A stretch of 64,000 nucleotides of DNA, taken from positions 3,348,001 through 3,412,000 of the forward strand of contig NZ_CP054706.1 of NCBI RefSeq assembly GCF_016495865.1, read 5' to 3'. Both the position numbers and the translations under genes were made by a program. Shown in pieces: positions 26,754 through 35,651 of the stretch (position 1 is its first letter; every line of letters starts with the position of its first letter). The notes under the pieces are model-generated. The model worked only from the letters and a program-made list of their open reading frames with translations. It did not search any database and was not told the origin of the DNA. The stretch comes from Salicibibacter cibi (GTDB taxonomy: Bacteria; Bacillota; Bacilli; Bacillales; Marinococcaceae).

Positions 26754-28065
26754 CTATTTCGGCACCATGCACTTTCAAACGATCTAAACAATTCGGGATA
26801 TTGCCCGTCGCTTCAAAGACCCCCAGAACCTCTCCATTAGAATCTAATCCTTCACGTCTAAAACGAAAGATATCACGGATTTCTACTTGACCAGAATCTT
26901 GCACGTTCACCTCTGAGACAGAAACAATTCTTCTCTTTCCATCCGTAAGTCTTTCACCTTGAATAATGATATCAACGGCACCAACGATATACTCTCGGAT
27001 GACATGAGCTGGTAATTCCATACCTGCCATAATAATCATACCCTCGACACGCCTAAATGCATCAAAGGGTGAATTGGCGTGGACAGTTGTTAATGACCCT
27101 TCATGTCCTGTATTCATCGCCTGCAACATATCAAACGCTTCAGGACCGCGAACTTCCCCAACAATAATGCGGTCAGGTCGCATTCGGAGCGAATTCTTCA
27201 CCAGTTGTCGGATACTAATCTCACCTGTACCCTCTACGTTAGGCGGGCGCGCCTCCATACCTACGACGTTACTTCGATTTAATTGTAATTCCGCAGAATC
27301 TTCGATCGTAACCACGCGTTCCTGTTCCGGAATTGATTTCGATAGTGAATTTAACAGGGTAGTTTTACCACTACCTGTCCCGCCAGAAATAAGAACATTT
27401 AACTTCGCAGTAACTATTGCTGTTAAAAACTCATTAATTGGGTCATTTAAAGTCCCCAAGTCAATCAAGTCTTCCATTTCAAAGGGATCTTTGCGAAATT
27501 TACGTATCGAAATTAATGTTCCGTCAAGACTCACAGGGGGGATGACTGCATTCACACGGCTCCCATCTTCCAATCGAGCATCTACCATCGGTGAACTTTC
27601 ATCAATTCGCCTTCCAAGTGGTGCGACGACACGATCAATGATATGCCTTAAGTGGGCCTCATCACGAAATTTCAATTCGGTTAAAGTCAGCTGCCCGTTC
27701 TTTTCGATGTAGACTTCCTCATGACCATTGATGAGAATTTCAGTGATTTCACTGTCATTAAGTAAAGGTTCAAGCGGACCGAATCCCACAGAGTCGTTTA
27801 CCAATTGATCGATAAGTGAATCCTTACCTCTTTTTGAAAGCACGACTTTCTCTTCACTCATGAATTGATTCACAAGGCGCTCTATGGTGACACGCATTTC
27901 AGACGCTTCCATACTTGTTAAGTGGTCTAAGTTCGTTTCATTTAATAAGCGATCTTTGTAATGTTCCAATAGCCGTTCAGTATAGGCTTCATCATACGAA
28001 GAATAGGACAGCTGGCGAGTCGAAGTAGATGTATTATTACCTTTATTTTTAAATAGCGACGACAT
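26692..28065 (-). CDS. tadA: TadA/CpaF secretion ATPase
   Basis: 457 residues with AGGAGG before the ATG. VirB11-type hexameric ATPase that powers pilus assembly. The N-domain ends in YIEKNGQLTLTELKFRDE; the Walker A is ISGGTGSGKTTLLNS near residue 228, an Asp box near 255, Walker B-like RIIVGEVRGPEA near 300 and the His box TTVHANSPFDA. Full length. Partners are TadB and TadC. Confidence 0.95.
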   Translation of the reverse strand: MSSLFKNKGNNTSTSTRQLSYSSYDEAYTERLLEHYKDRLLNETNLDHLTSMEASEMRVTIERLVNQFMSEEKVVLSKRGKDSLIDQLVNDSVGFGPLEPLLNDSEITEILINGHEEVYIEKNGQLTLTELKFRDEAHLRHIIDRVVAPLGRRIDESSPMVDARLEDGSRVNAVIPPVSLDGTLISIRKFRKDPFEMEDLIDLGTLNDPINEFLTAIVTAKLNVLISGGTGSGKTTLLNSLSKSIPEQERVVTIEDSAELQLNRSNVVGMEARPPNVEGTGEISIRQLVKNSLRMRPDRIIVGEVRGPEAFDMLQAMNTGHEGSLTTVHANSPFDAFRRVEGMIIMAGMELPAHVIREYIVGAVDIIIQGERLTDGKRRIVSVSEVNVQDSGQVEIRDIFRFRREGLDSNGEVLGVFEATGNIPNCLDRLKVHGAEIDERIFQPESVVGTRDASYII

Positions 28066-28092
28066 CAGGTATCCTCCTCCTTCGACAAAATG

Positions 28093-29241
28093 TTAACTCT
28101 TATGTTGGGTATGTACCCATTTTCTAATATCCTTCGCAAGAGCAGATAGTTTCTTTTCTTCTGCTGATTTTCGCAAGGGTTCCCCTTGATTGAGCAAGGG
28201 TTGTACTCCTTTCTCATCTCTTCTAAGTTGTACGGATGAGATGTTAGCTGCAATGAAGTTTTTCAAATCATCTAGTTTCAACTCATTCGTATTGTTCTTC
28301 ATATTCACGATTAATTCCAGCCGATCGCTGGTATCCATACCCAATCTTGTGAACAATTCCTCTACCTGGCTGAAGATGCGTAATGATATCGTGTCAAGAT
28401 TCATAACGTAGTAAATTTTTTCAGATTCTTCCAAAGCAGCATGTGTGTTGGCATTCATTTCAGCTGGAAGGTCGATAACAACAAAGTCATAACTTCTGCG
28501 ACATGCTCGGATGATCCTTGCGATATCTGCATCTGTAATATTCTCCGCCTTTTCTGCATCCCTCGGACTTAACAACACCTCAATTTTTGAGTGTTCCTCG
28601 GCCTCTGTTACATTTCGAATATGATTCTCATTTAGCTCATTAATAACCGGCTGTAAATCAACAATCGAGCGATTACTGTCTATGTTCATGTAGGTTTCAA
28701 CCCCGCCATATTGGAGGTTTAGATCCAGAAGAACCACTTCTGAATTTGAATCCAGCTGCAATGTCTGTGCGTAAGTTGAAGCTACCAGTGTTTTTCCAAC
28801 TCCGCCCTTACCACTAAAAAACGAAACAACACTACCTCTTCCTCGCCTTAGCGAAATATTACTCGTTTTTTCACTATCTTCGCTAAAAAACTTAACACTC
28901 TTTTGTAAACGATCCTTGAATTGAGCAACTTCATCAGGGATGACAAAAAAATCATCAACGCCAGCGCGTACCGTTTCACGAAGCGAGAAAAAGTCATGAC
29001 TCTGGCTAATGAACAAAATAATTGATGAATTTATTTCTCTTTGAATATACTGAAGTAAATCAATTTCATGTTCACCATCAGTTTCAGTCATGATTATAAT
29101 GTCGGGTGAAATGCGATCAATCTCCATTTTTACTTCAGAAAAAGTGACACTCTCCGTATTAGGGTATTCTTCCAAAATATCCATTAATTGATCTCTAAAA
29201 GCCCCAACTTCATCTGTGATTAATAAAATTTTAGCGTCCAT
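28093..29241 (-). CDS. tadZ: TadZ/CpaE-like ParA-family localisation protein
   Basis: 382 residues. An N-terminal receiver-like domain (ILLITDEVGAFRDQL ... SPDIIIMTETDG) is followed by a MinD/ParA ATPase with the deviant Walker A FFSGKGGVGKT near residue 145 and DFVVIDLPAEMN. In Tad systems it positions the assembly machinery. It lies 27 bases before tadA. Confidence 0.92.
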   Translation of the reverse strand: MDAKILLITDEVGAFRDQLMDILEEYPNTESVTFSEVKMEIDRISPDIIIMTETDGEHEIDLLQYIQREINSSIILFISQSHDFFSLRETVRAGVDDFFVIPDEVAQFKDRLQKSVKFFSEDSEKTSNISLRRGRGSVVSFFSGKGGVGKTLVASTYAQTLQLDSNSEVVLLDLNLQYGGVETYMNIDSNRSIVDLQPVINELNENHIRNVTEAEEHSKIEVLLSPRDAEKAENITDADIARIIRACRRSYDFVVIDLPAEMNANTHAALEESEKIYYVMNLDTISLRIFSQVEELFTRLGMDTSDRLELIVNMKNNTNELKLDDLKNFIAANISSVQLRRDEKGVQPLLNQGEPLRKSAEEKKLSALAKDIRKWVHTQHKS

Positions 29242-29259
29242 TGCTGTCTACATCCTTCA

Positions 29260-29973
29260 TTAATCATCTTCATCTTCATCCTCATCCTCCTCATCTGGAT
29301 CGCCTTCATCTTCAGGTATTTCTGTCTCCTCTAACATTTCCTGTAAATCCACATCACCTTCACCTAAATTTGCTTTTAAGACACGTATAGAATCAGCATA
29401 ATTTTGCATATGAATGATTTCTGTCGCATCATCTGTGGGAATTTCCAGGGCAGCCCCAGTCATTGCATTTTCTTCACCTCCATGCATAACCATAGCGACA
29501 GGGACATCACTCATCAGAACTTCTGTCTCGTCTTCACCTTCAAACGAATGAGAGACAACGATATCTACTCTGTCAAGCGCTTCAAGCTCCTGATCAAATT
29601 GGACCCCGTCCCCTTGGTGCAAGGCAACCAGACGGTGATTTTCATCTGTAACATCCGAATAAGGTCTCAGTATGTTTTGAACAAGCAGATCCCCTTCGTT
29701 TAACGGTACTACTGATACCATATCTTCCAATTCTGAGGGATCAGTGATATGAGAAGATGTTATAAAGCGATTCGGGATTTCCATAGTAGATATATTATTC
29801 TCTGTAATCATTTCTCGAGATGGAACGTTTGAATCAGCTACATAGACTTCCGTTGATCCTCCCAATTCTGTTTGTAAACTTTGTACTTGTTGAAAAAATA
29901 ATAAACCTGCAATGAGTGCAATAATTAATGCTAGTCCTAGAAATATTAACGCTCTTCGTCTAGATTCCAACAT
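29260..29973 (-). CDS. cpaB: CpaB/RcpC-like SAF-domain protein
   Basis: About 237 residues. One N-terminal membrane span, then a SAF domain (EVYVADSNVPSREMITENNI), a second CpaB segment (DRVDIVVSHSF) and a strongly acidic tail of Asp/Glu. First gene of the tad run; GAGGTC precedes the ATG. The acidic tail is unusual for the family but fits this genome's acidic exported proteins. Confidence 0.88.
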   Translation of the reverse strand: MLESRRRALIFLGLALIIALIAGLLFFQQVQSLQTELGGSTEVYVADSNVPSREMITENNISTMEIPNRFITSSHITDPSELEDMVSVVPLNEGDLLVQNILRPYSDVTDENHRLVALHQGDGVQFDQELEALDRVDIVVSHSFEGEDETEVLMSDVPVAMVMHGGEENAMTGAALEIPTDDATEIIHMQNYADSIRVLKANLGEGDVDLQEMLEETEIPEDEGDPDEEDEDEDEDD

Positions 29974-30155
29974 CCGAACTTTGACCTCTTTTCCATCTTT
30001 TTAACTTTCTTAGTTTACTAGCAACAATCAAACTTTCAAATAGAAATATATTCCCAATTCACTTCATAGTATTATCTAAAAATACTTGTGGGAGATTCCC
30101 AATAAGATAAAATATTCGAATTCAGTCAAACATTTACAGATCCTCCTTAAATCTT

Positions 30156-30453
30156 TTATGCTTTTGTACCTGTAAGTTGCTGCCTCTTTTTACCGAAAGT
30201 CATTGATTTAGTTTTAATTGTAAAGTGAGAGGATATTTCGGGATTTATTTCATTCAACCCAAGACTCTCATCCAATAGAATATTCATATTTATTTTCCCC
30301 TTGCTTCATACCTACCTTTAGCTCGGTTTCTATATTTTTAGTACCAAAACTTAGCTTATATTTGCTAAGTCTACCATCCTTATTTGTGGGATTAAATATT
30401 TTAATGGGGATATTTTTCATATTCTTGTAAAATGAAGCTTTAGTTCTAGGTAC
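30156..30453 (-). pseudogene. Decayed ORF in the gap before the surface-protein gene
   Basis: Two frames joined by a one-base shift give protein-like sequence: MKNIPIKIFNPTNKDGRLSK and FGTKNIETELKVGMKQGEN, then DESLGLNEINPEISSHF ending KRQQLTGTKA. Alternating strands of this kind are seen in C-terminal regions of polymorphic toxins, but no family was recognised. The rest of the gap 29974-30838 is AT-rich with no other gene seen. Confidence 0.4.
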
Positions 30454-30650
30454 GTATTTTTATTTATAATCAAAATGGCTTAGATAACACCTTTGTGAAT
30501 GAATATTTATAGTATTTTAGTTGATTTAACGAGAAATACTTTCTTTCGTGTACTGATAAAAAGAATGTTAATATTGCTCCTAACGATAAATCATTTGGTG
30601 ATATGTTCCTGTTAGCAAAGGATACTCATTTAAGATAAATACAATAAACG

Positions 30651-30686
30651 AAACGGAACGTATTGTTACAAAGTCACGTTCCGTTT
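30651..30686. terminator. Inverted repeat, possible bidirectional terminator
   Basis: AAACGGAACGT and ACGTTCCGTTT form a perfect 11-bp stem with a 14-base loop; T-rich sequence follows on the plus side (TTTTTTATTTC nearby). Confidence 0.45.
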
Positions 30687-30794
30687 GCTATAAATCAATT
30701 TTTTATTTCTAAACCTTGGAGCCCTCTTATCCACATGGATGCTTGATATTTGCGAATAGCCTATTTCATGCTCATTGTGCGATTAAATAAATAA

Positions 30795-30815
30795 AGGGAC
30801 GGTTTCACCCGCCCC
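30795..30815 (-). terminator. Terminator of the second surface-protein gene
   Basis: On the minus strand GGGGCGGGT and ACCGTCCC pair, followed by TTTATTT. It is nearly the same hairpin as at 141-166 after the paralogue. Confidence 0.75.
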
Positions 30816-30838
30816 TACGCTTCCATATAGAGTTACCC

Positions 30839-32569
30839 TTATGCAGTTAACAATTTTTTACGAACGAAAATGGATGCAGCACCCAAAGCAGCAATTCCCA
30901 AGCCGATTAATGCCATTAATGGATTATTGCTTGCCGTGTCTGGCAACGCACCGCCTACTTCATCAGCACTTTCATCATCAGTACGTTCACTGTCGCCGCT
31001 AGTGTCATCACTTTCATCGGTGCTGCCGCCGTTTCCAGTGCCGTCTTCACCATCAGCACTATCGCCATTTTCAGTGCCGCCGTTACCCGGTGTCACTGGC
31101 TCATCAACATCGCCATCGAATTCAACGATTTCAAACGGGACGTCTATTTGTGTTATTTCTTCGTCATCGTCTCCAAAAAGGGTTACTGTAACATCACCAA
31201 GTTCTTCAAGCGCTTGGTTGCTTTCCCCAAAGCCATTGAAAAATCCATGATACCCTTCATCTGATGCCATCGTGTCTAAGTCAATAGTCGCTGTATTGCC
31301 ATCCCATTCGATATCAAGGGATTCAAACCCTTCAATGCCTTCTTCTTCAAAGAAATCCTCAAGGGATTCAGGGATCTCGCCTTCAATGTACTCATCGGGT
31401 TCATGGACGGTGATGTCACTCGGAACATCAAATTCAATATTTACACTATCAACGTCTTCAGATGTGAAGTTTGATGCATCAAACCCAAAGTTCATGACGA
31501 ATTCAGAGGCTTCTAATCCAGGAACACCTGTAACAATTTGACCTGTGGCATCAAAGACCCATTCGCCGTCTTCGTCTTCGTCTTCGATAACGATAACGAT
31601 AACGTCACGCTCTACCGACGCGCTTTCGCCTCCGCTGTTTTCGACACTATAGGTCACCGTATATTCGCCAGGCTCACTCGTGTCAAGCTCGCTCGTGTCC
31701 ACGTCGATCGCGTCCGTCAAGTCGCCGTCTTCTTCATCCGTCGCCTCTACTCCCGGATCAACATCCTCGAAATCCGTGCCTACGTCTATCTCCATTGGAT
31801 CTTCGCCGAGCAGATCAATCTCGGGCTCCGGAACTGGATCTTCAGTACCGTCGTCGGGGTCCTCAGGTTCTGGTCCTTCATCTACCGACAGGGTAACGGT
31901 TTCCGTACCGGATACGGAATCTAAGTCCACGTTACCGCCTGTGACCAATGCCGTTTCGAACTCATACTCACCAATCGGGATGGCATTTTCTGAATCAACG
32001 GTGAACGGTGTTTCAAACCCGTATGATTGATAAGCGTCAGACTCGGTCGGTTCTAAGTCATTGTCTTCAAAAAAACTATAAAAATCAAACGCGACAGTGT
32101 TTGTGTCAGGGTTGATGTCAACAAAGTTCCCGGGTTGATGCTCAGATCGATTGATCGTTGTTTCCTCGCCATCCCCTTCGATCACATTCCCTGTTACCAT
32201 AAAGGATAGTGTGTCACTGGGGTCCGTCAGTCTGTCTGCCGATCCATCTTCTAAAAGATGCGATAATTCATCGGGCACTTGGACTATGTACGTTAACGCA
32301 TCAATATCATCATAATCAATATTGCCTGTACCCGAATTATGAAGGCTATGAACCGTGTAATCATATTCATCGTTGTAGTTGCTATGAAACTCTGTGAGCG
32401 CTTCATCAGAATCCATAATGTTTTCCGACTGTGCGTGTCCAACATCATGTTGTGACGAAAAAAGGGCAGTTCCTACAGCTAGCGTAGTTGCAAGGGATAA
32501 CCCTGATACACGCTTTGCAATTTTTTTACGATTTTTCCTGTTACGAATGTTACTATGATTGACTTCCAT
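30839..32569 (-). CDS. Sortase-anchored acidic surface protein with Ig-like domain (LPDTA)
   Basis: 576 residues. An extended signal peptide with RNRKNRKKIAKRVSGLSLAT is followed by an N-terminal acidic beta domain. A DUF5011-type Ig-like domain (IDLLGEDPMEIDVGTDFEDV ... SEPGEYTVTYSVENSGG) lies at about residues 245-325. The domain shared with the 175-2508 protein comes next, then an acidic Gly/Asn/Ser spacer, LPDTASN, a hydrophobic helix and VRKKLLTA. Ribosome site GGAGG ten bases upstream. Wall-attached, ligand unknown. The two anchored proteins have unrelated N-terminal halves and a common C-terminal module. Confidence 0.88.
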   Translation of the reverse strand: MEVNHSNIRNRKNRKKIAKRVSGLSLATTLAVGTALFSSQHDVGHAQSENIMDSDEALTEFHSNYNDEYDYTVHSLHNSGTGNIDYDDIDALTYIVQVPDELSHLLEDGSADRLTDPSDTLSFMVTGNVIEGDGEETTINRSEHQPGNFVDINPDTNTVAFDFYSFFEDNDLEPTESDAYQSYGFETPFTVDSENAIPIGEYEFETALVTGGNVDLDSVSGTETVTLSVDEGPEPEDPDDGTEDPVPEPEIDLLGEDPMEIDVGTDFEDVDPGVEATDEEDGDLTDAIDVDTSELDTSEPGEYTVTYSVENSGGESASVERDVIVIVIEDEDEDGEWVFDATGQIVTGVPGLEASEFVMNFGFDASNFTSEDVDSVNIEFDVPSDITVHEPDEYIEGEIPESLEDFFEEEGIEGFESLDIEWDGNTATIDLDTMASDEGYHGFFNGFGESNQALEELGDVTVTLFGDDDEEITQIDVPFEIVEFDGDVDEPVTPGNGGTENGDSADGEDGTGNGGSTDESDDTSGDSERTDDESADEVGGALPDTASNNPLMALIGLGIAALGAASIFVRKKLLTA

Positions 32570-32649
32570 CTCCTAAAATCCTCCTTATATACTATGAATT
32601 AAAATCAATCCTCTTTATAGAATCATATCTCAATATTAATTGTCAAATA

Positions 32650-32985
32650 ATGAATAGAAATTCCAATTGGATTTTTACATTTCGATTAAAAACAAGTGAT
32701 GAAAAAATGGAAGAATCTTTATCTTATGAACAGGCATTGCTTCGAATCAGGATGATCTTGAAGAATACCTGGAAAAGAACAATCCGTGCTTATTCAACCA
32801 ACTGTTATGCTCATTATTGTCCTCCCGGTTATTCTTTTCAACGGTTACACACACCGAAAAACTAAAGAAACCAACGATTCGCGGCATAGCTTCACATCGA
32901 TCCTTTGCCAGTCATCTTCGCAAGATCGATCAAGTTTTTGGGCCATCTTTTCGCTATAATAAAATCAGGGAAAGAGGTGAAGGGA
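32650..32985 (+). other. Possible decayed short ORF
   Basis: MEESLSYEQALL and, after a one-base shift, QDDLEEYLEKNNPCLFNQLL give a plausible short helical protein in front of the AraC-type gene. No ribosome site or family was identified. It could be non-coding leader DNA. Confidence 0.25.
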
Positions 32986-33838
32986 TTGCGGAGCGAGTCT
33001 TTTCAAGAAGTGATTGAGTATGTGGAAAGAAATTTATCGGCCAGACTTTCGTTAGAACACCTCGCGGCAATTGCGGGATATTCCGCATACCATTTCCAAC
33101 GATTATTCCGTCATGCCTATCATCTGTCAGTATCTGAATATATTCGCCGAAGGCGTGCAGCTGTCGGTTCCGAAATGTTAATTAATACTGATATGAAAGT
33201 GATTGACATCGCGCATACCGTCGGTTTTGAATCGCAGGAAGCGTTCACTCGCGCGTTCAAGCATTATTATCAATTTCCACCGGCAAAATACCGAAAATTG
33301 ATGCAACCATACGTGATCAAAAGGGAGGAAGAGCAGATGTCAACAGTTCCGGGCTGGATTAAAGGTGGCACACATCCCCGACCATCGCGTATTTCACGAA
33401 GGAAAAGCATCAGGCTATTTAAAATCGATCGAGGCATTGGCCGGACACGAATTCGCAACGATGATGCAGGAATTTAACGCTGAAGCCTATATTGAAAAAA
33501 GAATGCGACTAAGCGGATTCGTAAAAACGAAAGACGTAGCATCCATGGCAGGTTTATGGATGCGCGTAGACAATGAGAGAGGTGAAGTTTCTCAGTTCGA
33601 TAATATGGGGGAACGCCCCATTAATGGCACAACCAATTGGAACTGTTACTCTATCGTCCTTGATATTCCGAAAGACAGCCATGTCATCTCATTCGGTTTT
33701 CTGTTAATAGGCGCCGGGGACGTATGGGTCGATTCCCTTGCCTTTGAGGAAGTAGACTTAAGCGTTCCAACGACTAACGCGGAAGATCAATCGGAATTGC
33801 CGGATCAACCGCTGAATCTTTCCTTTGAAGAGAGATAA
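32986..33838 (+). pseudogene. AraC-family regulator with internal frameshift
   Basis: A TTG start after GAGGTGAAGG opens an AraC/XylS DNA-binding domain (residues ~1-105: LSLEHLAAIAGYSAYHFQRL; DIAHTVGFESQEAFTRAFK). It continues to VPGWIKGGTHP and then leaves frame. From about 33367 the other frame carries the second domain (DHRVFHEGKASGYLKS ... GAGDVWVDSLAFEEVD), as in Bacillus two-domain AraC proteins, to 33838. A small deletion around 33375 probably removed a few codons and shifted the frame. The HTH half could still be made. Confidence 0.75.
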
Positions 33839-34149
33839 AGTTGGACTGAGCAGTGGTTGATAAGTATAGATCGTTTTGAACACCTGAAAATAAACATCCT
33901 CTTCGGCCGCGTTTCATGCGGTCGAACGCTTCTCTTTTTCAGGGTGATCGATTGTCTCTTTGAAATGAAGATCCGTTTATGTAACTAAAAAGCCAAGTAA
34001 AGTACAAAACAACAACTCAATAACGAGAATCGTTGAATATTTTCCGGTTGCACTGATGTAGGTAATAAAGTTGATTTATACTTTCTTACCTACTAAAAAA
34101 CATCCCACTCGCGTGGAACTTTGCTATAGGATGCGATTTAACATCCTAT
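33839..34149. other. Intergenic, imperfect hairpins only
   Basis: CCTGAAAA ... TTTTCAGG and an inner GGCCGC/GCGGTC pair around 33880-33945 may terminate the AraC-type gene. No ORF was recognised in the rest. Confidence 0.35.
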
Positions 34150-34261
34150 TCATAATCTTCCGCCGTTAAATCAAAATGACATAAAACAGTTCCCCTTCCT
34201 CAGATCCATCAGCAACCACATCTTGTAACGTCTGAAGAATTTCTTCTTCATAATCATCCTA

Positions 34262-34717
34262 GTGTTTCAAAAGTTCCTTCCGGAAGGCGGTAACGGGTCC
34301 ATTATTAGAGGCTAAAAAACCACAATGTACACTCATATACAAAAAAGCGCTACTCCGGGGTGTGATAAAGGATTTTATTCCATCCCCGATCGACTCTTTC
34401 AATGCACCCGGATCAGCGTTTTCTACCGGTTCAGGGGACGTCGGACCTTTCAATGTCCCTCGGATCAAAAATTTTTTCCAATTCGGGGGACGTTGGACCT
34501 TTCAACGTCCTTCAGATCAACAGTTTCTGCCACTTCGGAGGACGTTGGATCTTGCAATGTACTCCATATCAGCAGTTTTTGCCAATTCAGGGGACGTTGT
34601 GAACTTTAAAAAGACCGTAACCACTGGCTCGGAGGTGCGATGGGTGCTAGTCCGCTTTATCAATCTATCGGCGAAATGTGAACAGGAGTTTTGGAAGAAA
34701 CTTCTGATATAGACCAC
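34262..34717. mobile_element. MITE with IS630-type ends
   Basis: It is flanked by TA at 34260-34261 and 34718-34719. The right end (ACAGGAGTTTTGGAAGAAAC ... GACCAC) is almost identical to that of the IS630 element at 10780-10836; the left end, GTGTTTCAAAAGTTCCTTCC, is a related inverted copy. No transposase. Its middle is a 52-bp tandem array. Confidence 0.75.
34396..34602. repeat. 52-bp stem-loop tandem array 1 (four units)
   Basis: Units start at 34396, 34447, 34499 and 34551 (51, 52, 52, 52 bp). The best hairpin spans unit borders: GGACGTTG, a 7-base loop, CAACGTCC. The period is not a multiple of three, so coding is unlikely. Confidence 0.8.
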
Positions 34718-35651
34718 TAATCTTCGTGATAAGTTCCCGGTTCCGCGCGCATCCACTCTTCCAAGTCATCCCCGGCAAAACGACCGAGATCACCTAACTG
34801 AATGTCATCGTCCTCCGATCCGTCTGTTTCGACAACCTTTTCCTTCAAGTATTCTTCCGCTTGCTCATCATCTTCTTCCGCAGGTCATCATTCGTACAAA
34901 AGTAGAGGACCATTAGCAGCATTAAACTCAAACATTTATGTGCTTCATTTCATTTCACCCTTCTAACCCTACACTCTATAGCTTGAAAGAAGATTTTTAA
35001 GGCTTTCGCTGTCGGCATCAAGTGAGCTGACCAAAACAGGGCCGTGTCCCCTCAGGGAGAAGAGTTGTCTCCGGGTTCCTTGAGACGGACTTGCCTTGGC
35101 TAACTAACAGCTACAACAACTTTCCCCACCCAGAGACCTATAAAGAATATTTAAATGCTAGGCATACTGCTACTAACAGCCTTATTATCGTTCTGCCACA
35201 GAAGTTTTTCGTGTTTCAACAACTTCACTCATAAATAAGCGTTTTGTCAACATCTGAATAAGAACCAATAAAGTAGCACCTGATATGACTCTAATCAGAT
35301 CAGAAATCGCACGGATGATGGCATCGAAACGCATATCTCCGACTGTCATCGCTGCCTCCCCATCCAGGTTAAAACTAAATGTGAATGTAATGAAACCGGA
35401 TAACAGAATAAACCCCCACCATATAATAATGCCTAGATGCAAGGAAGGGACATTTAACCGTTTCACCTGCTCTTTATTAAGCCGCCATATGATAGAGGCG
35501 GGCATAATCCAGTTTAGAACCGGTATGAAATGGTAGCCAATAGCCCATCCCGGATGATAAAGGGTATCCCTTGAATGAACCAACCGCGCCCGTTTAAATA
35601 ATTGATAAAGCCAAATAAAATATAAAACAGTTGTCAACAATAACATTAAGA

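Larger units (their letters stand above)
34150..34950 (-). pseudogene. VWA lipoprotein copy C, decayed and split by a MITE
   Basis: Read on the minus strand, a lipoprotein-like leader (LMLLMVLYFC, about 34900-34935) is followed in a shifted frame by AEEDDEQAEEYLKEKV and GRFAGDDLEEWMRAEPGTYH, matching FSGDDAEEWMRAEPGTYY of copy A. After the 456-bp element the homology resumes with DDYEEEILQTLQDVV and, after another shift, LTAEDYE. The whole VWA domain is gone. Without the insertion an in-frame TAG would still interrupt the joint, so decay preceded or accompanied the insertion. Confidence 0.75.

Noticed and set aside
34396..34602. CRISPR array
   Set aside because: The units repeat over their whole length, with no conserved repeat and unique spacer pattern, and no cas genes are nearby. 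The same holds for the arrays at 42629 and 63204.
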